Shown here one piece after another: positions 43,530-50,996 of a stretch of 64,000 nt of DNA. Source of the stretch: Treponema pedis (GTDB taxonomy: Bacteria > Spirochaetota > Spirochaetia > Treponematales > Treponemataceae); contig NZ_CP045670.1 of assembly GCF_017161325.1 (NCBI RefSeq), positions 310,001 to 374,000 of the forward strand. The letters run 5' to 3'. The notes under the pieces are model-generated. The model was not told where the DNA came from and searched no databases. It worked only from the letters and a program-made list of their open reading frames with translations. Every line of letters starts with the position of its first letter. The stretch's first letter is position 1. The translations under genes were made by a program, and so were the position numbers.

Positions 43530-45068
43530 ATGGCAAAAGTCGCTATCAAGGGAGCAAGCTATGTTTTAGTTCACGCTCCGGATCTTCTTTTACACAACGG
43601 TTCAACTCAAACGGGTACAAGGCTTGCAAACCCTGAGGATGAATATTTAAAGGCAATTCCGAGCCGATTACGCAGTTTTGAAGACGCTGTAAATTACCCG
43701 CCTAATCAGGTTTATATCGGTAATATGGCTCCTGAGGATTTGGAAAAAATTCCCGAACCTTGGTTTAAGGACGCAAAAAAAGCAAGTACTGCGGGAAAAT
43801 TCGGTGAAATTATGCAGCAGGCCGAATTTTATATTTTAATGAAACATGCCGACGTCTTTGAGCTCGTTTATTTTTCAAAAGAATTTACACGGGAAGCGGA
43901 AAAACTTATTGCAAATCACGAGATTATGAAAAGCCAAGGCATTAAACTCGGTGAAGGCCATGATATTGCGGAAATTCAAAAAATGGTAGACTCTCATACT
44001 GCAGAAGGTCTTTACGAAAAGGGAAAGCTCATAGGCTGCGTAAAACAGGCTCACGATACCGATGAAAATTTAAGTGCGCATACAATGCTTGAAAACCTTG
44101 CAACAAAGGCTTCAGGAATTCTTTCGGCATGGCACATGGGTAAACTTGAAGGAATCAATATGTCCGAAGTGGAATACATTATCGAGTGTTCCGAAGAAGC
44201 GGCGGGAGATGTAAACCAGCGCGGCGGCGGCAATATAGCCAAGGCTGTCGGAGAAAAATCTGGCTGTGTAAATGCAACAGGTTCGGACGTACGCGGGTTT
44301 TGTGCGGCGCCGGTTCACGCGATTATCCATGCAGCCGCCTTGGTAGGTTCCGGAATCTTTAAAAACGTAATGGTAGTTTCGGGCGGTTCGGTACCTAAAC
44401 TCGGTATGAACGGAAAAGACCATGTAAAAAAAGAGCTTCCTCTTTTGGAAGATATGATAGGCGGTTTTGCCGTTATGCTCAGTGCCGATGACGGAAAAAA
44501 TCCGGTTATCAATACCGAAATTGTCGGAAAGCATGTTATTTCTTCGGGTTCTTCTCCTCAGGCTGTTATGAGCGTTTTGGTTTACGACCCTCTTAACAAT
44601 GCGGGTTTAAAAATAAGCGATATTGAAAAATATTCCGCAGAGCTTCAAAACCATGAAATTACTGCCCCCGCCGGAGCGGGAAATGTCCCCGAGGCGAATG
44701 TAAAAATGATTGCAGCCTTAGGCGTTATGAAAGGTCAAGTTGAAAAAGCGGAAATTGCGAATTTCGTAAAAAAACACGGAGTTGTAGGTTTCGCTCCCAC
44801 ACAGGGGCATATTCCTTCGGGAGTTCCCTTTATAGGACATGCAAGACGGGATATGCTTGCAGGCAAGTTAAAAAACACGATGATAATCGGAAAGGGAAGT
44901 TTGTTCCTCGGCCGTCTTACAAACCTTTTTGACGGTTTAAGTTTTGTAATTCAAGCTAACGACGGAAAGGGCTCCGCTTCTGCAGGTTCCGATGAAGCGG
45001 GAATTAAAAAGATTGTTGCCGAAGCAATGCGTGATGTAGCCGAAAATATCCTCAAATCGCAAAACTAG
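43530..45068 (+). CDS. grdC: Glycine/sarcosine/betaine reductase complex component C, beta subunit
   Basis: The 512-residue protein is the beta subunit of reductase component C. In this Stickland-type system, selenoproteins A and B form a carboxymethyl-selenoether, and component C converts it to acetyl phosphate, which yields ATP. The sequence is related to thiolase/beta-ketoacyl synthase-like proteins (VEYIIECSEEAAGDVNQRGG with a conserved Cys near residue 225; GRDMLAGKLKNTMIIGKGS region). It is followed nine bases later by grdD. The selenoproteins grdA and grdB and the thioredoxin genes are not in this window. T. denticola is known to carry this pathway. Confidence 0.94.
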   Translation: MAKVAIKGASYVLVHAPDLLLHNGSTQTGTRLANPEDEYLKAIPSRLRSFEDAVNYPPNQVYIGNMAPEDLEKIPEPWFKDAKKASTAGKFGEIMQQAEFYILMKHADVFELVYFSKEFTREAEKLIANHEIMKSQGIKLGEGHDIAEIQKMVDSHTAEGLYEKGKLIGCVKQAHDTDENLSAHTMLENLATKASGILSAWHMGKLEGINMSEVEYIIECSEEAAGDVNQRGGGNIAKAVGEKSGCVNATGSDVRGFCAAPVHAIIHAAALVGSGIFKNVMVVSGGSVPKLGMNGKDHVKKELPLLEDMIGGFAVMLSADDGKNPVINTEIVGKHVISSGSSPQAVMSVLVYDPLNNAGLKISDIEKYSAELQNHEITAPAGAGNVPEANVKMIAALGVMKGQVEKAEIANFVKKHGVVGFAPTQGHIPSGVPFIGHARRDMLAGKLKNTMIIGKGSLFLGRLTNLFDGLSFVIQANDGKGSASAGSDEAGIKKIVAEAMRDVAENILKSQN

Positions 45069-45077
45069 GAGGAAGAT

Positions 45078-46232
45078 ATGGCGGATAAAAAACAAATTGC
45101 CGATTTATTTTTAGGTCTTGCCGACGGTTTGGAAGGAGGTTCCTTTGCAGGCCGTTTTCCGATAGGGTTGACCGTTCCCGGCAGTGAACACGGAGAAGGA
45201 GAGCTTATTTTAGCTGCCGAACTCGCCGCAAAAAACAATCCCGATTTGGATATTGTCCTTATCGGAGGACAGCCGGCGGCAGGTTTTAAACATTTTCCGG
45301 CAGATACTCTTGAAGATGCTCATAAAGAAATGGAGCGTCTTTTTAAAGAAGGCACGATAAAGGCTTGCGTAACTATGCACTATAATTTTCCTTTAGGTGT
45401 AAGCACTGTAGGAAAGGTTGTAACGCCGGGAAGGGGCCGCGAGATGATTATCGCCACCACTACGGGAACTACCGACGCAAACCGCTACAAGGCGATGCTT
45501 TTAAATGCCGTCGGAGGAATCGCGGTTGCAAAAGCTTCGGGTATTCAAGAGCCTACTGTAGGTCTTCTTAACATTGACGGTATAGCCGTTATAGAAAAAG
45601 CCTTAAACAAACTTAAAGAAAAAGGTTATAATGTACGTTATACCGAATCGAACAGGGCTGACGGCGGTGTACGAATGAGGGGAAACGACCTTTTGCAGGG
45701 AACTCCCGATGTTATGGTTTGCGATACTTTAACAGGGAACTTGCTTATAAAGCTTTTTTCTTCGTTTGTAACGGGCGGAAGCTATGAGGGTTCAGGGTTC
45801 GGATACGGCCCCTGTATAGGTACCGGCTATGATGATGTTGTAGGTATTATTTCCAGAGCTTCCGGAGCTCCTGCAATTGCAGGTGCCTTAAAATTCGTTG
45901 CCGAATGTGCAAGGCGCAATGTTCACGGAATATATGCGGAAGAGCTTAAAGCGGCAAAAAAAGCGGGCTTAACGGAACTTTTGGAAGATATGCCCGGTGC
46001 AAAACCTCCGGCAGCTTCCCAAAACACGGAAGTAACGGCTCCTGCAAAGAAAACGGTCGATGCGGGGATTCCGGGTATTGACGTTATCGAAATTGAAGAT
46101 GCCTGCAAAGCTCTTTGGAAAGAGGGTATTTATGCCGAAACCGGAATGGGCTGTACCGGTCCCGTTATTATGGTAAGCGGAGAAGATATTGTAAAAGCAA
46201 AAGATATTTTACATAAAGCCGATTATATCTAA
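45078..46232 (+). CDS. grdD: Glycine/sarcosine/betaine reductase complex component C, alpha subunit
   Basis: The 384-residue protein is the alpha subunit of component C, related to phosphate acyl/acetyltransferase-type (PlsX-like) proteins. Characteristic segments are PGSEHGEGELILAAELAA, GVSTVGKVVTPGRGREMI and TGLGYGPCIGTG-like SGFGYGPCIGTGYDDVVG, and near the C-terminus AETGMGCTGPVIMVSGED with a conserved cysteine (about residue 360). It catalyses release of acetyl phosphate together with GrdC. A strong ribosome site (aggagg) lies in the nine-base gap after grdC. The gene is closed by the terminator at 46268. Confidence 0.94.
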   Translation: MADKKQIADLFLGLADGLEGGSFAGRFPIGLTVPGSEHGEGELILAAELAAKNNPDLDIVLIGGQPAAGFKHFPADTLEDAHKEMERLFKEGTIKACVTMHYNFPLGVSTVGKVVTPGRGREMIIATTTGTTDANRYKAMLLNAVGGIAVAKASGIQEPTVGLLNIDGIAVIEKALNKLKEKGYNVRYTESNRADGGVRMRGNDLLQGTPDVMVCDTLTGNLLIKLFSSFVTGGSYEGSGFGYGPCIGTGYDDVVGIISRASGAPAIAGALKFVAECARRNVHGIYAEELKAAKKAGLTELLEDMPGAKPPAASQNTEVTAPAKKTVDAGIPGIDVIEIEDACKALWKEGIYAETGMGCTGPVIMVSGEDIVKAKDILHKADYI

Positions 46233-46267
46233 AACTTTTTTTTAAGTTACTTGTTTATAAGTAAGAG

Positions 46268-46303
46268 CCGTCTGCCTACAACAATGCAGGCAGACGGTTT
46301 TTT
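46268..46303 (+). terminator. Rho-independent terminator after grdD
   Basis: A perfect 10-bp stem (ccgtctgcct / aggcagacgg) with a 10-base loop is followed by six T. Confidence 0.93.
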
Positions 46304-46328
46304 GGTATTTTAAGGAAAGGAGTTTTTT

Positions 46329-46742
46329 ATGAAGAAAATAAAGTCGATTTTCGTATTCGGAATGTCGGTTTTGTCGGTCGGGATTGCGGTTTTAAGTATA
46401 AGCTGTAATGACAGGCCGAAAGGTTCGGGCGTAGCCGGTAATGTAATACCTGAAGTTTATATCGGAAAGTATAACGGTACTTGTAATATGACCGTTGACC
46501 CCGGGATTTGGGACGGAGAGGTAACCGGTAACGGAAAATTTGCGGTAAGAATGAAGCTGCCGGAGCAAGATATTGCCGTTACCTTAAAAGTTTCGGAAGA
46601 CGGCAGCTTTTACGGAGCAAAAGATTTACTCGGCGGTAAACTTGAAGTGAAAGGAACCATAAAAGACGGTAATGTTAAGGGTGATATTTTACTTGACGGC
46701 GGTAAATCAGGAGATTTTATAGGAAAAAGACTTATTGACTGA
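46329..46742 (+). CDS. Small lipoprotein, paralogous family member 2
   Basis: The 137-residue product has a lipoprotein signal with Cys26 (lipobox SISC). The mature part repeats the family pattern: YIGKYNGTCN, an I-W-D-G-E-V turn then GNGKFAVRM, ITVTL-like strands, DGSFYGA, KGTIKDGNVKG and a final FIGKRL. It is the most divergent of the three adjacent copies. Ribosome site aaaggag right after the grdD terminator. Probable surface or periplasmic lipoprotein of unknown function. Confidence 0.75.
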   Translation: MKKIKSIFVFGMSVLSVGIAVLSISCNDRPKGSGVAGNVIPEVYIGKYNGTCNMTVDPGIWDGEVTGNGKFAVRMKLPEQDIAVTLKVSEDGSFYGAKDLLGGKLEVKGTIKDGNVKGDILLDGGKSGDFIGKRLID

Positions 46743-46841
46743 AATAGACTATTTTAGTATATTTTAAAAAATTGATTACACTTGAAATTCCGTTAAACGT
46801 ACTTACGTAAAAACGGGTTTTCGGTTTAACACTAAAAATGT

Positions 46842-46858
46842 CCTGCAAAATTTGCAGG
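46842..46858 (+). promoter_or_regulatory. Leader hairpin abutting the ribosome site of the 46872 gene
   Basis: The 17-base palindrome CCTGCAAA-A-TTTGCAGG ends at the aaaggag ribosome site, 13 bases before the ATG. It is repeated exactly before the next paralogue at 47263-47279. Confidence 0.7.
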
Positions 46859-46871
46859 AAAGGAGTTTTAA

Positions 46872-47252
46872 ATGAAACAGAGAAGAGCGGTTTCGGTATT
46901 CGGAGCGTTGATTTTAGCGGTATGTATTGCGGCTTTAGGTGTAAGCTGTAAAAACAAGGTAAAACCTGAAACGTATGACGGAAATTATTCAGGAACATAT
47001 ACCTTTACTGATGAAGAACAACCGAGGCAATGGACCGGAAATATCGACAAAGATGGAAAATTCAGTATAGAATTTACTACCACTACTGATCCTGCAAAAG
47101 CCGTTTTTACGGTATTAAAAGACGGGAGCTTTTCAGGCATTGCAACTATTGATATGAGCAATTACAGCTTTAAGGGAAAAATAAAAGATACCGTTGTCAG
47201 CGGTGATATATCTGGAGAGAATATAGGTAAAATTTACGGCAAAAAGAAATAA
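46872..47252 (+). CDS. Small lipoprotein, paralogous family member 3
   Basis: The 126-residue lipoprotein (Cys26, lipobox GVSC) has a mature region YDGNYSGTYTF, QWTGNIDKDGKFSIEF, VLKDGSFSGIATI, FKGKIKDTVVSGDISG and the ending GKIYGKKK. It is closely similar to its downstream neighbour in signal, body and leader hairpin, so the two arose by a recent tandem duplication. No known domain. A compact beta fold is likely from the alternating pattern. Confidence 0.78.
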   Translation: MKQRRAVSVFGALILAVCIAALGVSCKNKVKPETYDGNYSGTYTFTDEEQPRQWTGNIDKDGKFSIEFTTTTDPAKAVFTVLKDGSFSGIATIDMSNYSFKGKIKDTVVSGDISGENIGKIYGKKK

Positions 47253-47262
47253 TTAAAAATAT

Positions 47263-47279
47263 CCTGCAAAATTTGCAGG
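47263..47279 (+). promoter_or_regulatory. Leader hairpin abutting the ribosome site of the 47294 gene
   Basis: The same 17-base palindrome as at 46842, again directly joined to gaaggag and the ATG, shows that the duplicated unit includes the leader. Confidence 0.7.
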
Positions 47280-47293
47280 GAAGGAGTTTTTAA

Positions 47294-47674
47294 ATGAAAC
47301 AAAGAAGAACGGTTTTAATATTGGGCATGCTTATTTTAGCGGTCGGCGCCATGGTTTTGACTGTAAGCTGCGGTAAGGTACCCAGCAAATATATCGGAAA
47401 TTATTCCGGTACATGGACTCTTATTGAAGAGGCTATTCCAGGTACATGGGAAGGAACTGTAGATAAGGACGGAAAATTTAATATTAAATTTAACTATGAA
47501 GATAAAACGGAAAATATAACTTTGACGGTTTTAAAAAACGGAAGTTTTTCAGGTTCTGCAACCATAGAAAAAGACAAATTGATTTTTAAAGGTTCAATAA
47601 ACGATAAAAAGGTTACAGGAACTATATCCAAAGATGGTATGCCTGTCGGTATAATTATCGGCAAAAAAAACTAA
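47294..47674 (+). CDS. Small lipoprotein, paralogous family member 4
   Basis: The 126-residue lipoprotein (Cys26, lipobox TVSC) has the mature pattern YIGNYSGTWTL, GTWEGTVDKDGKFNIKF, VLKNGSFSGSATI, FKGSINDKKVTGTIS, ending IIGKKN. It is the nearest relative of the preceding gene; 41 bases separate them. A weak terminator-like hairpin (ccgggttt / aaccgg) follows at about 47682-47701. Confidence 0.78.
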   Translation: MKQRRTVLILGMLILAVGAMVLTVSCGKVPSKYIGNYSGTWTLIEEAIPGTWEGTVDKDGKFNIKFNYEDKTENITLTVLKNGSFSGSATIEKDKLIFKGSINDKKVTGTISKDGMPVGIIIGKKN

Positions 47675-47893
47675 AAAAATCCGGGTTTAATTTTAACCGG
47701 TATATACCTTGCATAAAACAAAAGTGCTGCGGGGGATATGCCGGTTTTTTATGCCCTGTTATTTTCCCGATACGTAAAACGGTAAGGAAGGCTGATTTTA
47801 AAAATAGCCGGACTTTGCACTTATAACCTTATACCGTTTTTCGGTTCGGCTAAAACGAAAATAAACGGAAGCTGCGATTTAAAATCCTAATAC

Positions 47894-47922
47894 TTGCTTA
47901 TTTTACGGGAATGTTTTATATT
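47894..47922 (+). promoter_or_regulatory. Promoter immediately upstream of the methyltransferase gene
   Basis: TTGCTT (47894-47899), 17-base spacer, TATATT (47917-47922), then seven bases to the ATG at 47930. No ribosome site is present, so a leaderless mRNA is predicted. Confidence 0.55.
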
Positions 47923-47929
47923 AACGGTA

Positions 47930-48691
47930 ATGAGTATGAATACAAATAACGATAACGTTAAAAAAGCTGTGCAGGATTATTACGAATCTTTGGCCCGCGA
48001 AGAAATTGCGGTAAAAGGAAATGCTGAAAAGATTACGGAGTCTCTGGGTTATAAATTTGAACAGTTAAACTCCGTACCGAAAGAGGCCGATTTGGGTTTA
48101 GGCTGCGGTAACCCGCAGGAGCGCAGTAAGCCTCAAAAGGGAGAAACCGTTTTGGATTTGGGTTCAGGACGAGGGCTTGATTGTTTTATTGCTTCCAAAG
48201 CTGTAGGCGAAAACGGAAAGGTATTCGGTGTAGATTCTTCACGCACTATGGTGCAAAAGGCTTCCGAAATTGCCGAAAAAAATAATTATAAGAACTGTAC
48301 CTTTTTGTACGGAGAAATCGAAGATATTCCTCTTACGGGAAATTCCGCAGATTTGGTTATAAGTAATTGTGTTATAAATTTATCGGTAGATAAGCCTAAA
48401 GTATATTCGGAAATATACCGTGTATTAAAAGCGGGCGGAAGGACGGCAATTTCCGATATAACCTTAAAAAAAGATTTGCCTCCCGACTGGAAAAGCGATT
48501 CTTCAATGATAAAAACGTGAGTGGGAGGCGCTTGGTCTGCGGAGCGGATTAAAACGGTTTTTAAAGCCCTTAATTTTAAAAATATAGAAATTATAAACAA
48601 AGAAGTTTCCGATGAGTATGCACGAAAGTGGGGACACGGTTTACAAATTAAAGAGTATATCCAAAGCAGTTTAATTTATGCCGAAAAGTAA
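47930..48691 (+). CDS. ArsM-like arsenite methyltransferase, candidate selenoprotein
   Basis: The frame runs from ATG 47930 to TAA 48691 (254 codons before the stop) if the TGA at 48518 is read through as selenocysteine (residue 197). Before the TGA the protein is a SAM-dependent methyltransferase of the ArsM type: DYYESLARE near the start, LGLGCGNP with an arsenic-binding-type Cys, motif I VLDLGSGRGLDCF, GVDSSRTMV and ISNCVINLSVDKPKVY with a second Cys. After the TGA the same frame continues VGGAWSAERIKTVFKALNF and ends WGHGLQIKEYIQSSLIYAEK, matching the family's C-terminus (usually C-x-x-GA then a final YI-x-SxxIxA). The TGA thus replaces the conserved third cysteine. Otherwise the gene is a nonsense-truncated copy ending at 48520. 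It is monocistronic with a leaderless promoter. Confidence 0.78.
48518..48520 (+). other. In-frame TGA, candidate selenocysteine codon
   Basis: TGA stands where ArsM proteins have the cysteine of the C-x-x-GA motif, and the same frame stays open and family-like for 56 more codons. Selenium use in this organism is indicated independently by grdC and grdD. Confidence 0.65.
48529..48546 (+). promoter_or_regulatory. Possible SECIS stem-loop after the TGA
   Basis: cgctt (48529-48533) can pair with ggagcg (48542-48546 used) around an 8-base loop starting GG, beginning eight bases after the TGA. Bacterial SECIS elements are short stem-loops with a G at the loop start close behind the UGA. The distance to the loop (13 bases) is at the short end, so this is tentative. 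Confidence 0.35.
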
Positions 48692-48788
48692 GAGTTTTAT
48701 CGTAAAAGTGTTATCCTTATAGAAATAAGAGCTGTTTACATATAGTAAAAATTTCATATTTCCGTTTCGGAAAGAGGGGCATTAAAGT

Positions 48789-49523
48789 TTATATTTCATA
48801 AGTTAAAAAGCCGCTTTGTCCGGCGGGTAATTCTTTTAAAATGTTTCCGTGCCGCCATATAACGGCTCCGCTTCCCGAATATTTATCATCGTTTATTTTT
48901 ACAATAGAGTCTACAAATAAAACCGTTTGATTTAAAATTGCGGTGCGGGCGGAGTATTCCGCCTTTGCGGAAGCCTCCCATTCTTCGGCAGTATAAGCAC
49001 AAAAAACCGGCCATAAAAAGATTTCCGCTTCCGTGCTTATTATTTTACTCAGTAAGTTATCTTCCCATAAGTCTCCGCAAATCATAACCGCAAACTTTTT
49101 ATTTTCAAGCTGAAAGGTATGGAAATCTTTTCCTTCACGGTAATCGGCACAGGTATTTTTAATACGCCAGCCTTGTGAAACCCGCTGATATTTATCGATT
49201 ATTTTTCCGGTTTTCCCTATAATTAAATAAGTGCTGAAAATTGCTCCATGATTATTTTCGATAAAACCGAAACCTATTGCAATTTTATTTTTTTGTGCAA
49301 GGTTTCCGATTTTTGAAATTTCCGAAGAATGAATACTCATTGCCGTTAGAATATCTTTTTTATATTCAAAACATAAAGAGTCGAATCCTTGTAAAAAGGC
49401 TTCTCCGAATAAGAGCAAATCCGGTTTTTCATCTTTTGTTTTTTCTATGAATAATTTTATTTGAGAAATGTTATATTCCGTATTACAAGATTTATTTTTT
49501 GCCGCACATAAACAGATTTTCAT
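48789..49523 (-). CDS. Carbon-nitrogen hydrolase (nitrilase superfamily)
   Basis: The 244-residue protein has the nitrilase-superfamily fold. The catalytic Glu is Glu41 (LLLFGEAFLQGF) and the nucleophile Cys149 (VMICGDLWED). The usual catalytic Lys, normally in a YRK-x-H context, is replaced by Arg114 (DKYQRVS), so activity or mechanism may differ. Members hydrolyse amides or nitriles, and the substrate is not predictable. It starts two bases after the stop of the FadL-like gene on the same strand and is likely cotranscribed with it. Confidence 0.82.
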   Translation of the reverse strand: MKICLCAAKNKSCNTEYNISQIKLFIEKTKDEKPDLLLFGEAFLQGFDSLCFEYKKDILTAMSIHSSEISKIGNLAQKNKIAIGFGFIENNHGAIFSTYLIIGKTGKIIDKYQRVSQGWRIKNTCADYREGKDFHTFQLENKKFAVMICGDLWEDNLLSKIISTEAEIFLWPVFCAYTAEEWEASAKAEYSARTAILNQTVLFVDSIVKINDDKYSGSGAVIWRHGNILKELPAGQSGFLTYEI

Positions 49524-49525
49524 TT

Positions 49526-50806
49526 TTATTGATTTTTCTCTAATAATAAAATTTTATTTAATTCTTCTTGTAATTTTTTTTGCTTTTCTGCAACTTCAAT
49601 TCCTTCGATTGCAGGGTCGAAGGTTTTGTCCATTGTTAAAACATCCTTCCATATAGTAATTGCGGCTTCGTAATTTTTCTTTCGATATTCGTTTAAACCC
49701 TGCATGTAAAGATTTTCTACTTTGTTACGCCGTTTTTCTCTGCCGCCGTCTCCGAGTAAAATTTTTACACCTACGCTTATGCGGTTTAAATTTGTAGTTT
49801 GACTTGCCAAATCCAAAGTGTAGTTTGCATTTATAGTTATATTCGATAAATTAACTTCTCCGCCTAAACTGAAACGCGGGTTTCCTCCGCGTATGCCGAA
49901 GCCTGTTAAAAGATTAAAATATTTTGTTATGGAAAACATCATACCTGTGCTTGCCGACGGAAATCCGGAGGCTTTTATGTTCTTTAAATTTACGGGTTGC
50001 TGTAAATCTACAGTAAATAAAAATATTGAAACCGGCTTATATGCAAAACCCATAGAAACGTATGCGGGCGGGATATCTCCGCGTATGGGTGTACCGAAAT
50101 TTTTAAACATAATACCGAAATGAAAATTGGGCTCAAAATCATAAAATTTTTTTAATACGTTCGCACGCATAATAATACCTAAATCGCCTAAAACCGCATA
50201 ACCGTTTTGAGCCGAGGTATGTGTTTTCGACGGCGCCTCTTCGGTTATTCCGGCAATAGGCGGCATAGAACGTATTCCCATTTTTAAATTTCCCCCTATT
50301 GTAAGCCCTTTAAAATTATAGCCTGCAAGAAAGTTGTATGCGAAATTTAAAGTTAAAAAGGTTTCGCTGTAAAATCCCGAAGATTTTTTTTCTCCGACTG
50401 TTCCGTATTCCGTAAAGGGAATATAAAAGCATCTTAGAGATGTTCCCCAGCCGAAATTATCATTGCGCTGGGTATAGCCTATAGTTTCAAGTTTGGAATC
50501 CGCAATCCAGCTGTTATGTAAAACATTGATTTCGGTATTTTTAAAAAATGCGCTTGCTGCGGGATTTGCATCGAAAAAGCTTATATCATTTGAAAGAGCG
50601 GTAAATGCCGCTCCTAAGCCCTCAAATCTTCCGCCTGAAGGGATTAAAAGAGTGCGGAATGCCGTTTCTCCCTCATTTTTTTGTACGAACACATCAAAAG
50701 CCTTTGAAACACCGGAGTATGAATTTGATATATCTACGGAAAATACCGGTATCCATGCAAAAATGAGGAAAAAAAATGTTAAAGTACCTTGAATAAATTT
50801 GTTCAT
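49526..50806 (-). CDS. UPF0164 FadL-like outer-membrane protein with C-terminal TPR
   Basis: The 426-residue precursor has a signal peptide (residues 1-23), then a treponemal UPF0164/FadL-like barrel. The barrel opens with SGGRFEGLGAAFTALSNDIS and NPAASAFF, the conserved hatch-like region of this family, and shows amphipathic strands to about residue 345. A C-terminal soluble tail follows with one TPR-like unit (YMQGLNEYRKKNYEAAITIW). In T. pallidum, paralogues such as TP0856-TP0859 and TP0865 are proposed to import long-chain fatty acids. The tail after the barrel would face the periplasm. No clear promoter was defined upstream. Confidence 0.85.
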   Translation of the reverse strand: MNKFIQGTLTFFFLIFAWIPVFSVDISNSYSGVSKAFDVFVQKNEGETAFRTLLIPSGGRFEGLGAAFTALSNDISFFDANPAASAFFKNTEINVLHNSWIADSKLETIGYTQRNDNFGWGTSLRCFYIPFTEYGTVGEKKSSGFYSETFLTLNFAYNFLAGYNFKGLTIGGNLKMGIRSMPPIAGITEEAPSKTHTSAQNGYAVLGDLGIIMRANVLKKFYDFEPNFHFGIMFKNFGTPIRGDIPPAYVSMGFAYKPVSIFLFTVDLQQPVNLKNIKASGFPSASTGMMFSITKYFNLLTGFGIRGGNPRFSLGGEVNLSNITINANYTLDLASQTTNLNRISVGVKILLGDGGREKRRNKVENLYMQGLNEYRKKNYEAAITIWKDVLTMDKTFDPAIEGIEVAEKQKKLQEELNKILLLEKNQ

Positions 50807-50996
50807 ATCTGTAATATTTTAAACGGAAACCTCTAAAAATTCCATTGTAGTTAAAACCCGTTATCAAATTCGGTTGTATCCATTATACAAGAATTTCGGT
50901 TTTTTTTCAGCTATTTTTAGAGATTTTTGTAAAAAAAAACTATAAAATTCCGACAATTGATATAGGAAAAATTTGTATTTGGTATTGGGTTTTAAT

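Noticed and set aside
48518-48520. TGA as a simple sequencing-derived frameshift stop
   Set aside because: The reading frame is the same before and after the TGA and no homopolymer is next to it, so an indel is not the explanation. A point mutation remains possible.
49526-50806. Porin of the Msp family
   Set aside because: The opening and tail fit UPF0164/FadL-like proteins and not the major sheath protein.
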